NCBI RefSeq assembly: GCF_000764305.2
Contig: NW_025947465.1
Span: forward strand, 170,003-234,002
Length of the DNA: 64,000 bases
Reading direction: 5' to 3'
Origin: Hyalella azteca
Lineage: Eukaryota; Arthropoda; Malacostraca; Amphipoda; Hyalellidae
Below, piece after piece: positions 46,201-60,068 of this stretch; the stretch's first letter is position 1; each line of letters begins with the position of its first letter. A program made the position numbers and the translations under genes. The notes below the pieces were generated by a model. That model was not told where the DNA came from, did no database searches, and worked only from the letters and a program-made list of their open reading frames with translations.

Positions 46201-49200
46201 GCATATCAGGGAGACATCTTCTGCTTTGATTTTATATAACTTTACTAAAAAAAACATTTTTTCAAGAGTGGATGTTAAACTATGATCGTATATTTTAATT
46301 TCTTTGAACTTTTCTCTTTATGGTATAAAAGTGCAGGTTGCATTTTCATAATTACGTTTACAGCCCACAATTCAGCCAATGATGTCACACCTGCCTTCAA
46401 GGCTCTCGACACGTGGTTCTCTGCTGTTAGTTTTGCTGCGTGTTATATGTCTTGTACCTCGGTCCTCGCAATAACAATAATATATTTTTTTTGTAACACA
46501 ACATAAAATCAGACCCAGTGTAATGACATCTGACGACAATCTTTTGCAATATGAAAACTTTTATCATCAATTTAATTAGTGGCTAAAAACTAATCTCATT
46601 TATTGAGACAAATGCGAATGTAAAAGAGTGATATGCTACCTAAAAAGTACAGGAAGCCAAACCCAATTAGTCCCAATTAAAAAAAAAACGGAAATATCCT
46701 TTAAACACATTTATTACGGGCGACCACTTCCAACACAAACCATCCTATAGTTGACTTGTTTATGGAGTTCAATGTGTTTCAAATCCTCACCATCAAATTG
46801 TAATTTTATTAATGTTTCTTGATGTAGAGTGAAATTTGAACTTCAAAAACTCGAGTTTAATGTCATATACTAAACAAGCTAACGACAGATTAAATTTATT
46901 ATGATTCGTTAATTCTTCAGCCACCGAATATGGCAGACAAGTCTGAAAATAACCACTTGATAAACTTCCACTTGTGATTATTATTTCCTCATTGATGTCA
47001 GAGCAACTTCAGGTAGCAGACGTCCTCGAATTATACAAGTTCAGCATCACTGATACACGCTGCTCTGCCAACTGACGCACTGCAGGCTCCGATAATCACA
47101 ATGCAACTTTATCTACGGGGTTTGCTGAGGCTCTAACAATAATCTTTTCAGAAGACTGTTATGAAAGTCTCTTATTTTACTTACTCGCAGAAACTCTTTC
47201 GGCATTCACGGACGGCCAAAGGGCATCTTGTAGCCTTTAACTCGTGACTCGAGGGTCCTTGAGTTGAAGTCTCGGACGACCCTGAACGCGGCAGCTGCAA
47301 TCTGTTTTATATAAGCTCTCTGTTTGCAGCAGATCCAATAAACAACAGTGGCGAATAATATTAAACCGCTCATGGTCGTTGGACAGTGAGTCATGAACGG
47401 ACATAGAACTGGAGGCGCGACACGCAACTCTATTTATGATGAACCATGATCGTTTTCCGACTTCCTTTGTGATTCACCGACCTCCGCGCACGCTTTATCA
47501 AAGCTTCCAATTTGGGACTTCGCAAATGCAAAGAAATTATCACAAGTGCTCGTAAAAACCACAATAATGTTCCGACTGTAAAGAAATGAATCATTCATTG
47601 ATCACTTAGATGTAAAAAACACTATCTTACGTCTATGAAATGCAGATTCAATCATACGCTTTGTTGAGTGAAATTTTTTGTACTTTTTTTCTGCATTATT
47701 TTTCAAATGCACGAGCATTCATTGTCTTCCTAATGGGCAATTTTTCAATCACATCATCGAGCGGGTAATGTCGTTGTGTGTTTCGCAAGAAAAATTTTTG
47801 TACCTTCTGAATTTTTTCCGTGAGGTAAAACATTACCAATGTGAAGAAATAAAACTCTATTTCTCGATTAATCTGTGGTCTACCGAACAATCAGAAATCA
47901 AAAAGTGTAGTAATTACCAATTATTGTCTACATAATTTCATCACTCGCATCGGATTAGCATTTTGGTTATCGAAAGTTCATGAGTTTACAAGAGTTTCTA
48001 AGAGGTTTGAAACGACAATGCATATTAAATGGCAGTTTGACATTATTCCTAAAGCTATGAATGTCATTTGCGGAAGGGCTGCACGGATGAATCCTGCGTC
48101 GGAAAGCAGACAATGGTGGTTGGTAACCATGAGTTTGTCCTTGGCTTCAGGGAGTCTCCCATGATGAGGGACGGGAAATGCAGCTCTCCTTCACAACACA
48201 CAACCCTCCTGCACAACACGTGTCTTTTCTGCACAAAAAATGATTTTCTTCGCACGATGGGGTTCTCCTGCACAACATGCAACACGGCGACATAACCCCA
48301 TAAATAGTTCACTAATTCTGTGAAACAAATTGATCCTGCACCGATTGCTTTCCACCTGTATAACACTCACCTATCTCGGTAATTTAAATCACCTAATGGA
48401 ATGTTACATAAGGAAGTTGAAAAGCTTTGCTAATTAGATCGTCAATAAAATAAAGTTTTTTTTTGTGACAAAAGTTTCAGTTAGCGAAATATTTTCAAGT
48501 TTCTCTAAGTAGGTAGTTGCTCGAATTGGCTTGTAAATATATATATGTTACCTTCTAGGTAGCTCTTTCAGAGTTATTGCTATAGTCAAAATATTACACA
48601 TAAATAATCAAGGAATTTTAATTCGATACCATTTTCCATCCATACACCAATAAAATATTTTACCAGATTAACGGGTATGAAATTTTATGTGAGTATTAGC
48701 CTTAAATTATTTTCTTTATTAAATATATAGAAAATAAGGTTTAGATGGGTAAAACTTTTTATTTTAGTTCTCAAGCCCGCGATCCGATTTTACTTATTAA
48801 AAATTGGTGTGTCAGCGTAGAAGAATTCAGCGTAGAAGAATACGTAGGTCGTAGGCCAACACGCCTAAAGCCGATTCAGAACATCGCACATACTTCACAG
48901 CTAGCTGCAGGTTTCCAGCCAACCCGTAACTCACTGTCACTGCTCTGCTTCCGGTGCTCCGTAACTCATTGCTCTGCAGTCTGCTCCACCTTGTAGACTG
49001 TTTCGACCCGCTTTTTTCACACCATAAATTCACAGTTTACAGCTTGTATGCTACTATCGAGCCCACAGCTGATAGCCCAAGACTAAAAATTTGGTACTCC
49101 GAACTTCTGCCACTCATTTAGATTCTGCTTAAGCATTTTACGTTTGATCTAAATTAAGGATAAAGATTCAATTTTTGAATTCATAGAACTGAAAATACAA

Positions 49201-50379
49201 TTTTGACCCTCAGATCCTTTATCTTGCACTGCATACAGTGCCTAGAGGCTAGAGCCGATGCCGATAGCCTATAGCCTATAGGTACTATGAGGCAAATCAG
49301 GCAAAGGCAATGAGCCTGAGGCATGAGCCTGGACAGCGGGACAAACACCTCACGTCTTTGTTCGTTCATTATGTGAACACAAAGCTTTATTCAAATATTC
49401 TATTCTGGTTATTGACTCTAAAACATCAATGTACCATTGTTATGATTAATGATTGTATGTGCTGTAAGAGTATGTATATTTTTATTTAAAAATCGTTGTT
49501 TCTTATTTACAAAATCAGTTTCTCATTTGGTGCTAGTTTTCTTCCATCATAATTCCTAGTAGAAAATTTTTTTACGCAGACTATTACGAGCCCGGCTCAC
49601 ATCAAGTTAAACTTTTGCTAAGAAAAAGGTGCGACTCTCCAGCATAGTTAAAAAAACATTAATTAGGAGTTTATGTTCTCAATCCATTTTAACTAAGCCA
49701 TTATGAAAAAAATGCTGAAACCACGACTAATTCTTTTTTAAATGTAAATATTTAAGCGTCTTCTGCAAATAAAGACAAAATTGTCAAAGTTTAATGATTC
49801 ACTAGAACGAATAAGGATCAAAATGTATCAGAATTAAATACATACTGTTTTGTACATAGATATGTTACCAGAAATTGTTCTGCTACTCCTTGTAACAACA
49901 ATAAATATCAAGTATTGGAAAATCTTTATTATTAAAATTATTTGATAAAAACAGCTCTTCCTACAAGACTACAACTACAAGTTATTTCAAGTTCCACCGC
50001 CAGTTGTTCGTAGTGCCTTCTATATTTATTCAAAAGACAGTCAACACGTTTTAAATAAGATCCATGTAAGTAAGATCTATGTAGCTGACATTCAAGATTA
50101 GTCACGCTGTGTATTCAAAAGTTATCAAATATGAAATGCTCTGTTCAAATTGAGAGTTTTGGATGCTTAAAAGAATACTATTAATAGAGGCCTATCCAGT
50201 CTCAGACATACCTCAATAATTCTTGCCCTTTAGTTAACAGATATTAGTTAGCATCAGAGCGAAAAAAATTAATACTGGATAGCTTGTCTCCGGATAATAC
50301 GTTTTACCGTAGTAAATGGAAGAATATCAAATGAAAAGTACGTGACGAAGTACAGTGAGCTCGACGCAGGTGATATGAC
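43201..50379. other. Mostly AT-rich noncoding DNA
   Basis: No supported gene in this long stretch. The phrase GATTCTTTGGTAAGA occurs twice near 44271 and 44302. Around 48180-48290 a degraded ~22-bp motif (CTCCTGCACAACA) recurs about five times. No RNA gene recognised. Confidence 0.4.
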
Positions 50380-51500
50380 AACCTGAGAGCAGCAAGTGGA
50401 ACGCTCGCAGCTGCGACAAGTTTTCCTTCGCCAGTGCAGCTGCACACTCCTTGCTGATTGAGTCAGCGGCTTCTCTGCTCAGTGCCCACGGCACTGCCCC
50501 AACAGCAGCTGTAGGCGCAGCCTAAACTGAAACACGCGCGTCAGCTAACCCCGCGATTTCTTTCTCCATATAGTTCTTATGGTACATTCTCCCTCTTTCG
50601 CTTGTTCCGCGACTTACTCGTGTTGAACTGCAGAAACGTGCATTCATTTCGTAAGCAACATTTGTTGTCATTGCTAACACATTGAATCAATATTTAGCTG
50701 CATATTTAATCTATTTAATCATAAGTAGAACCATCCAGAGTTTTTTCGTTACAACATCAGTACACGAACATAAATCGCATTTGACGATGCTCATGGCCCG
50801 TCGACTGTGTTGAAACGATAATGCCATTTAGGAATTTGCTGATTGATGGAATCAATTTTCAATAAGCTATTTCCTAAATCGTGAATCGGCTATTCATCCT
50901 GAGCGTAAAAATTTTTCTAATCACACCGGATGATTTCCTTGATTACTAATCTTCATGGAAGATTCCTGATCCTACATCCTACTGCTGATCGATGATCCGT
51001 GTCGGACAGACGGAGTAACAGAATACATCTCATGAACATTCTCTGCAGTTTCTGCTGCCGACTATTGAGTGTGATGCAGGGCTGTACAGCGAGCTTCCAA
51101 CGACGCGAGCTGAGCCCTACCACCGCCGTCGCCTAAACGGCAGACGCAGCAGCACCGCCAATAGCAACCGCAGCCTTCGGTTCAGCTGCCCGTCCCAGCC
51201 CAGTACGTCTCCTGACGCGGCGGCGTGTAGGTCGAGTTGGAGTAACGCTAAGCCGGGTGTCTCAAAACGTGCTCTACTCCGTCAGGTCGACGAGGTTGTT
51301 CATGAAAGTTACTTGAAACTGTTGTTAAAAGATTGATATTGACGTCGTGATATTACAAATTGTGTGTTGGAACGTTCTCGGTGTGTATACGAAGTAGAGG
51401 AAGGCGTTGTATCTTCACGGAGGAGGCGCCGTCACATGATCTGCTGCAGCGCGGCTGCTCTACCGAGGTTAGGTAGGTGGGTTTGTACTGCTGTCCTCAG
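50380..51500. promoter_or_regulatory. CpG/GC-rich promoter-like region
   Basis: Two GC-rich blocks (about 50380-50545 and 51050-51300) stand out from AT-rich flanks; the second is dense in CpG. TGAGTCA, an AP-1-type site, lies at about 50458-50464, and a donor-like GTTAG|GTAGGT occurs near 51472. It lies 8-9 kb upstream of the BTB-ZF start codon on the same strand. That gene needs an upstream noncoding exon, so this is a candidate promoter and first exon. The link is inference only. Confidence 0.3.
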
Positions 51501-54500
51501 CCCGCTCCCCTACACGTTTACCTTTGCTTGCTAGCGTCCCACTTCTAACTCGGAATAATAGTCTTGACATTATTGCATTGTAACTAGATCTTTTCTGTTT
51601 CTTGGTTGATGTGTGCTAGGTATTAGCTATAGGTACATAGCTGCTTGACACTTGACTGAGTGTTGGTTAGGCTTATCTCGCATTGTGACTGTCTTTCAGA
51701 TACCTCATTAAATTTCCGAACGGTTCAATCTCCAGCTAAACGAGTTGGAAATGTATCGTGTCATTCGTGTGTGAATGAATGTGCCTCATTTAAAGTGATG
51801 GTGATTTCATTTTCGATGGTGATTTTTCAAGTTAGTTGGATTTCTTATTGAAAATAAATTTGTGAATTGATCTCAATACTTACGAGTTCGTGTTTAAAAT
51901 TCACTGATATACGTGACCTGAGTAAGAAGAGATGGGCTGTTCCGCCGCTGTTGTGACGAGCTCACTTCGTGACAGGATTGGAAGTCCTGGCTTTCGACCG
52001 CTTGCTCGACCACGCTAGATTTCATCCGGTTAATTTGATGCGTGCGATTGTATCCACTGGTCTAGTGTGAAATTTAATTTAATTGCTTGATATCTCATAA
52101 AGTAACATAATTCTATTATAGGATACAACCGTGATACAGCAAGGTAAAAAAATATATCCGTGTTAAAACAAGTGTTTCGATCGTTATTTCTAATGTATTT
52201 GTACAATATTAATGACTACGTAGTAGCTTACCAGCGAGGGATGATAAAAACTGAATCTAGATTATGGTTGCATACTTTCATCTTGTTGACTTGAATGAGG
52301 TTGCTAGTTGGTTTAAGCTTGTGACACTTCACTATAAGCATACAAGAAAGCCAGATTTGAAGTATAACGCCCCCGAGACTCGAGTTAGAATGCGCTAGCG
52401 GCTAGCGTTTTCTGAAAGCGAGGTCGACTGCAGCACGTGGGTCGGAAGGATCGAATTATAGAGCTTCGTTTCCCACACCATTGACCGTCTCATTTTTGTG
52501 TGAGGCAGTGGGTACAACAGAACCGTGGAATGGGCCTAGCTGCTTCTTTGGGTGAAGTTTCTGTCATGCTGGGCTGCTCAAGTTTAAACTTGAACGGTGG
52601 TTGCCCTATGTTTAAATATTGAAGAAGCCAAGACGCCCAAACATTAGCGGTTACTTTTATTTGCCGTAGCTGCCGCATACTAGATCGTAGTTTATTGATG
52701 AATAATAACGACACAGTTACCAACTCATATTACAAAATTCTGCACTCGGGGAGCTGTGACAATGAGTGCCGTATTTGATGTGTAGAGTTTATTTAGGCAC
52801 TTTCGTGCTGCAGACATCGAGGAAGTTTATGGCACTGGTTAAAAGTGCCCTTATTCCATATCGGCTTGGTGTTGAAGTTTATAATTCACATAGTTTAAAA
52901 TAACAAACTATGCCATTTGGAATGTGTATTTACAACGGTTATTTATACGTTCTCGATTCCGAAATAAAACCATACATATAAAAGCATCTTTCGATGTCCT
53001 CCGTTCACCAGAAAATCCTTCAAGTGTAAACACTTATTTTACATGTCATGTCTCTAGTTAACCGGACATGTCTATCCTCTAAATCTCATAATTACATACC
53101 TAAATCTTGCTAGTTGTATCCTCAACTTTCTGTACGGAATATCGTACTTCGTGTCCCAGAACCTCAGAATTCTTGGTGTCCCATTGTTCTTCCGTGCTAT
53201 TCTAGCAATGAATCTCTTAGGTTCTGCTTCGTAGCATTCCTCTTCATATTCAGTCATGTTCAGTCCCCTTGGTGGCGTGAACATGAGCTGGAAAGTGAAG
53301 TATTAAGCATTTACTTTCAGTTAATTAGTTGCATTTTTTTTAAATTTTTTTAGTCATTTTGCTTAGCATTTAGTCAACTCAGTGTGGAAGTAAAAAGTTT
53401 TCCAGTCGCAACCTTTCTTGAGAGATAACTTGACCTAGGTTACGTGACATAGGAAATCGAACATAGGAAAAATCGAATGTGCTGATTTACGTTTATATAA
53501 TATTTCGTTGGAGCTTACTTCTTAAAACCATTGCTACTTCAAGTCAGGTCTGATTCATGCAGTGCTTTAGTGACTCACAAGTACATTTACGAGCTTCTAA
53601 GCCACCTATCTCATGGATCTCAATCGCGTCAGTTGCCGCGATACGTTATCAGTGTAAGCCCGAGCGAGCAACTCTCCTTACATCACCAGCACCTGTTGCT
53701 TCCCCGATCTCTTCTACTTATTTTTCTTCGTATTCTTAATTCGATTCCATTCAAAGTCATGCTTCCATGGCCCGTAAATTAATTTGGATTGCCCTGATCT
53801 CCTCGAGTGTCCATCTACTCAATGCGAACGTCAACTTATTAGCGTATCAACTGATTTGAACTTGTTACTTTCAGCACAACTTAACGTTATTTTTCTACAT
53901 TCTCTAATTCTGTTCATCGAATAATGACCTTTTTAAATATAAAATACTGCTGTATTGAGAGAAAATGATTGATTTTGTTATTGTTATTCTTTCAGTAACT
54001 ATGTATATTATCTTTATCTAGCGCAGGTTAAGGCAACAGTTTTCCGCGACACTTGAATTCTTGTATTCAATTACACTAGAAAAAGAAAAGCGTGGACCAT
54101 TACAAGTGTGGCATTACTTTAGCGTGAACCATAATTGTTTACCACGATTTTACGTTTTTTTTTTGCCGAGCAGTCGAAGTTTTCTTGGCGCTCAACTCCC
54201 AGTACAATATTGTTACGTTTTTATATAGGTACCTACCTGGTTGCCGAATACCTGGTTGTTGGCGCAATTACTTGTATACATGAGTGATAAGCGCTTCGTG
54301 CATGATCTACAAATTCTACATCAATTGAGAAAGCCTCATGCGATTCGAAAGTCATGCCAATAAATGAAAGCTCGAACGAGAGTCAATGTTAATGTTGTGA
54401 ATGGTGACAAACTTTGCTGTAGAATCCAGCACTCGATGAAATCTACCTTATTAATAAGTGTTAATATTCACATTCGGATTCTCAGCATTTCATCTCCTGG

Positions 54501-54639
54501 ATTCCGGCTATTCGTGTTAGATAATCAAAATATATTGAGAATTCTCCAAGGACAAGGTTTTCGTTCTCGAAATCCTATTGTAATGTTGTGATTTGGGGGC
54601 CACTGAATGTTGAGAATAACCTCTTAGTGCACGGTCGTA
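51501..54639. other. AT-rich noncoding DNA
   Basis: No supported gene or repeat; chance frames only. Confidence 0.45.
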
Positions 54640-55824
54640 CAGTGATCGTTACTTGTGAAGGACTTCGTGCACGCGAAGAGAAGTGAACGATAGTTGGGAT
54701 TGTGCGAAGGCCGCTCGTGTACGTGCATGTGGTGTGGATAGATAAAGAGTGAGAGAGCAGTTGGTGTAGTCACTGAAGTGTAATGATGTTCGTTTATTTT
54801 GTGAGGACCAGTTGTGTGGTGCGACGGTGCTTCTACGTGCGCGCATGTGGTGAGGAGAGAGTGAGAGAGCAGTTGGTGTGATGGCGCAAGTGTTGTGTGG
54901 GGAGCGTGCGGTGGCGGCAGCAGCAGCAGCAGATGCAGGAGGGCTGGATCAATGAACAGGGAACGAAGGGCTGCCAGCAGAGCGGCCGTGAGGCCTGCTT
55001 GACACGAAGCTTGTGTCCGGTAACTTGGGAGCGACGAGCTGCCTCATGTGTAGCGGCGAGCGAGTGAGAGGGGCTGACTATTGAGTCCCTGACCAAGCAG
55101 GATTTGGCTTGTGGGAGCTGCCAGCCATGCTGACGTCATCTGACTGACTTACTGGACCATACTTGCTGGCCTATATGATTCTTGTTGCTGGGTCTGTATC
55201 GGAAGTGGCTAATGTTTGTGGCGACTTACTTGATGGAAATCGTGTCCTGACATCGATGGTTGTGGGCATGAGTAATATCAAGGCGTGTGTTTGGAGGCGT
55301 ACCTCCTGGGGTTGCGCATGCACAGAATTTTATTTTTATGGGGTATCATGTCGTTAAAATTTTCTTCATGAAATTGAAATTTTCTTCATTGGCGACAACA
55401 TTGTTTGGCGATCGAGTATTTTGTTGTTCATTTGATTATTGAAGAAGAGTATCGGCAATTATTGAGGAAGAGCATATATTGAGAAAGGCGTGATGTGGCT
55501 TGACTGCCGGTGCGCGTGATAAGCTTGGTTATCTGTGAAGAAGGCGGGTCAGCAGATACACCTACCTGACTGGCGCTGCGCAGCGTCCTCTCTCAGCCTG
55601 GATGGCGGGAAGGTGTCCGTGCTCCGACCGTTCGTACCGGTGAGGGGTGGGTTGTGCGGCCGGGGAGGGGGGAGGGTTGACGACGACACACTTCTGTCTT
55701 GTGCTGTGCAGCGACCCTGCCTGGCGGTGGAGCTGACGTGGTTCTATTGCGCTGCACAGCTGCTACTGCTGTGCTTATTGCAGAGACGCTGCTGTCGATA
55801 TGGCGTCTGCTCTGTCGTGCTGCT
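54640..55824. promoter_or_regulatory. G/T-skewed GC-rich region
   Basis: GC-rich and markedly richer in G and T than in C and A on the plus strand. It includes a near-duplicate (GCATGTGGTG…GAGAGAGCAGTTGGTGT at about 54724-54763 and 54843-54881) and a short GGCAGCAGCAGCAGC run near 54913. Such skew can accompany transcription near a start site. It might be part of the BTB-ZF 5' region or a separate noncoding transcript. Confidence 0.25.
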
Positions 55825-55992
55825 GCTGCTGATCTGATCTGTCGTGCAGCTGCTGCTGATCTGATCTGTCGTACAGCTGCAGCTGATCTGATCTGTCGTG
55901 CAGCTGCTGCTGATCTGATCTGTCGTACAGCTGCTGCTGATCAGATCTGTCGTGCAGCTGCTGCTCTGTTCTGTCGTGCAGCAGCTGCTGTG
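55825..55992. repeat. 27-bp CTG-rich minisatellite, about six copies
   Basis: GATCTGATCTGTCGTGCAGC plus TGCTGCT repeats, alternating CGTGCAG and CGTACAG versions. The period is nine codons, so the plus frame reads as AAADLICRA units; repeat-driven, not evidence of a gene. Confidence 0.9.
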
Positions 55993-56017
55993 CTTAATAC
56001 GGAACAGAGATGCTGAT

Positions 56018-56372
56018 GTCGATGTGGCGTCTGTTTAGCTGCACAGCTGCCTCTGCTGTGAGACGCTGCTGTCGTGGCGTCTGCGCTGTCGTGCAGCTGC
56101 TGCTGTTGTGCTTACTAGAGACGCTGCTGTGCTTACTAGAGACGCTGCTGTCTATGTGGCGTGTGCTCTGTCGTGCAGCTGCTGCTGCTGCTGCTGTGCT
56201 TACCAGAGACGCTGCTGTCGATGTGGCGTGTGGTCTGTCGCGCTGCTGCTGCTGCTGCTGCTGTGCTTACTAGAGACGCTGCTGTCGATGTGGCGTGTGC
56301 TCTGTCGTGCAGCTGCTGCTGCTGAGCTTACCAGAGACGCTGCTGTCGATGTGGCGTGTGCTCTGTGGCACT
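56018..56372. repeat. 61-67 bp composite repeat with CTG/CAG runs
   Basis: Units contain AGAGACGCTGCTGTCGATGT, GGCGTGTGCTCTGTCGTGCA, a GCTGCTGCTG run of variable length and GCTTACTAG. The AGAGACGC motif recurs at about 56139, 56205, 56272 and 56333. Length differences come largely from the CTG run. Confidence 0.88.
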
Positions 56373-56399
56373 GCTGCTTTACCTCCCGCAGAGCTACTA

Positions 56400-59300
56400 A
56401 TACACTTCTGGACGTAAAGCCACTGATAATGGACATTTATATTTCTTGCTGTTTTTTTTCGGTATTGCTTGACTTCTATTTTGCGTATTGCTCATGTGAA
56501 ATTTGTTCTTTTTTAACCTACTTCTAAGGCTGCTCTACCTCTAGTATCAGTAGTATTTTCCGCTCGATGCTTCTGTAACGAATGCTATTCTGCATTCGAT
56601 ATTCATTTTAGAGTGCATTTTACGAACTTCCTTACTTCGCCGTTCTCATACACCATGCAATGATTGTGTTTCACCTTCGTTGCTCCAACATGCGATGCTG
56701 CACTGCGTCCTGAAGCCGTATAAATTAGTTTGGTTTCACCATATCTGCAGCATCGTCTGTCCCGACTTGTACACTACATGAACGACAACGAGACTTCATC
56801 CGCCTCTTTGTAGCGAGTGCAGTCAACCTCACGGTGCTGCCTTGGCCACTTCTTCGTTGCGGGTGACATCCGCACGCGGACGCTAGCCCACGGTTACTGT
56901 TGCAAGTCTTTTTTATACACCGAGAGATATGACATAAGGTTGAAGTATTTATGGAAAATATAATTATTATGAAAGTCTATTCTACGTTGAGGCTAGTAGG
57001 TAACCAGGCTAGTTCGAATAGTTATTTTAGTGTACTAGAAGTGTTCATTGCAATTATTTTAAGAATATATAGATATTGCAAATGCAGAAAATTATGCGAA
57101 CTTTATAATACTCTGATGCTTCTTAGACGAGCAAAGTAAAGTAAATATTTTCCAATCGCCTCGCCACGGACAAAAACACATGGACGTACTACAAATGTAG
57201 TACCATCAACGGCAGAAATTACTCTTCTTATGCTATAGCTCCTAAACTGCTTGTTGTTGAAACATACCAACACAGCTCGAAAAATATTGAAGATGCCTCA
57301 TTATTAACCATGAAACATGAGCTCAGATTGGCCCCACGCTTGCAGACAATGAATTATACGGGCATTTGTCTACTGAATAGTCTGAACTGATGGACTGTTG
57401 GAGTCGGTTCATGTGACATCCACCGAGGGGTAACTTTAATAATCTCGAGCTGCCTCTTTATAGCCGCATGCACGCACCTTCACTTAGCCGATGTTCAAAT
57501 GCTGCAGCTACAAAGGAGCTCCAAGAATGACAGTGCGATTGATGCAAAATGCTACACCAATACGCTGTGCCACCAGCAGCAAATTTCACGGTCATTCTGA
57601 TGCTGTAGTAGCAAAAAACACACTCAGCTGCTTCAGCAACAACAATGAAAACTCTTCTGCTGTGACCTGCATATAATTCTGCCGCTATGACCAAAAACTC
57701 ATTATGTATGCGACAAAAATATTCTCTGTTTTTGACTTGAAGCACAGCATCAATGCACTCGATCTTCTATGCTACTGTTCCATGCACTTAAGTGTACCTG
57801 TGAGAACAGTTTCTACTCCACTGCTGTTCCAAGATCGACGCTTTAGGCAACATTGACATCCAACGATAATATTTCGATAACCAAAATACAGCTCTGGTTA
57901 AAACAACTGCCACGCAACTGTTCCAAGAACCAGTCTGCAACAACAGCACCAGCATTGATCGCTGCTGTTCCTCCTGCAGCCTTAAAGCTCCGCGGGCCGC
58001 AGCTGGCAGCTCTGCTGCGTGTACCGTGAGGGCGCCTTGCGTTGCTCGGACCGTCCGACAAGGAGGCGCGAGTGTATTTGATGAAGAAATTCACCGGATT
58101 TTGTGCTACAGCTCTATTGTTGTATTTACCCAAATATGGTGCCTTGCGCACTTTTTTCTATCATATATAAGCTATCCAATTATTACCAACTTAAGTATTA
58201 ATTTATTACCTGCGTATTTTTACATCTTGTTCATTCTCGTTTGACTACAAAATCTAAACCCTTTTCCTTTTTTCTCTGATGTTCAATTGTTCATGATGTG
58301 GCGTCAAACCGCTTCGTTGAGAGCGATAATCATTTTTATGTCAATGAAAATTTTTGTGTGCTTTTGACGGAATCAGGACTTGGGTTTTATTTTAGCGAAT
58401 ATCAGCGTAAAGATACACGTGTTGGCAAGGGAGTGTATCATGGCCACAGCAATACTTTTTTATAGTTTCATCGAGAACTGAACTGTGAGTCAATTTATTT
58501 AGTTGTAACAATAAGTTTGTTTAGATTGGTATTTTCTTTTTCTGATTTTTAGTGAAGAGAATTATCGCTGGTTTTCGAGCTTGATATGAATTTGAAAAAT
58601 TAAACATTACACAATTTATAGCTCTACAAATTGGGGCGAATTACTTTCGGGTGTGAAAATAATCGATCATAGTGCCATTTACAGACCATTTCGTGCGCTC
58701 GTGAAAATTTTCCCTTCGATTTGGAGTACTGAAGACATGACTGAGTATGTATTCTCTTTTCGTCTTTTCAGTGACTGGCATGCTTGTTGGGCATTTTGCT
58801 CAATTGATAATATTATTTCAATTTCTATTCGTACTGGTCATGAGCAACTGCATTTTTAAAATTCGTTGTAAATTTGACTGGGCCGATGGTGATGCGTGGA
58901 CGGCATGCGAGATAAAGATATAGTTTTGGGCCCACCCTTTCATATCCATTCTCTACTGTTGGATCAAGCCAGCGTGGCTGGCCCTTCAGCTGCAACTCTT
59001 CCGCGTACACCTGCCAAAATACGCCACACCTGCTGCGTGTTACTGCTGCTCGTTCCCCACAGTGAGACAGCTTCGTCTAGTTAAACTTGCTAGGTATTAA
59101 TTATTGCGAAGCTATTTCATGAAGGATTTACATTTTTCACGTCGTTTGGACTATTTTTTAGTGTCCGATAAAGGTTCCTTCTCCTCTTCTGCATTTTCAG
59201 GGAATTTTTCAAACATTTCTCCAACGTGAGGAAATTTTGTCGTTGATAAACCCTTCTCTCATTTGTGATGAAATAGAATGGATAATTCTCTCTGTTATGC

Positions 59301-59894
59301 AATATATAGCTTTCATTCTCTAAAAGGATTCAATTATGTTGGAATTTCTTTACTTTCACGAATCTGATCCGCGATATTTGAGACTCTAAGAATTAAGAAA
59401 AATTAGCTACAAATTGTTCATAATAATCTTTTTGGCGGAAAAGATACTAGCACGATTTAACCGTAGAATTGTTTCTTTAGTCAACGCCGCTATCGGGATA
59501 GTGTAAGAACATATAACGATTCAATACACATTTTATGCAATGGTTAAATCGGTTTTCGTTCGATAACGTATCCCTTTTTGCTCGATTTTTAATTGAATAA
59601 ACTACTAGATAGAGGCCGCATAGTATTTATTTTGGGTTGATCACTCGAGTCTAGAGCTGAATTTTCTCATGTTCCCCTTTGGTGATTTTCGGATGCTCTT
59701 CTTGGCTTGTGTTCTTTCAAGTTGTGCAATGTGCATTCCATTAGCGTTGCTGCCAGGTGACCTCCAGAGCGCGCTGTATTAGACTACAAGTCTTAGTTGT
59801 GGTTGATAATTGAATTTATGGATCTTTTGATTCAGGAGTTTAATAATTATGATTTATGCTGATATTTGATCTCTAATAATTGATATATTTCCAG
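56400..59894. other. AT-rich DNA, probably upstream intron of the BTB-ZF gene
   Basis: No exon, RNA or repeat supported. Because the start-codon exon has an acceptor at 59893-59894, this stretch is likely intronic if the promoter lies in one of the GC-rich regions upstream. Confidence 0.35.
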
Positions 59895-60068
59895 ATAGTC
59901 GTTCACGCGCCATTAGAAGCACAAGCGTCACGCGATCAACTTTGAGCACTGCAACTTCGGCGAAGTGAAGCGCCCGGCAAGATGTCTGAGTCCAGCGGAT
60001 ACTTGGCGCTGCGATGGAACAACCACCAGAGCATCTTCGCAACGACTCTCGATGATCTACGAATCGCA
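59895..60068 (+). CDS. BTB-ZF exon with start codon (5'UTR 59895-59981, coding 59982-60068)
   Basis: Acceptor TATATTTCCAG ends at 59894. The first 87 bases are noncoding; then 29 codons from ATG end at the donor GCA|GTTAGT. The coding part carries the TTK-type signature LALRWNNHQ. The acceptor before the UTR implies a noncoding exon farther upstream. Confidence 0.88.

Noticed and set aside
55699..56527. Ala/Cys-rich proteins from CTG repeats
   Set aside because: Several overlapping frames on both strands are open because of the repeat, which argues against any one being selected.
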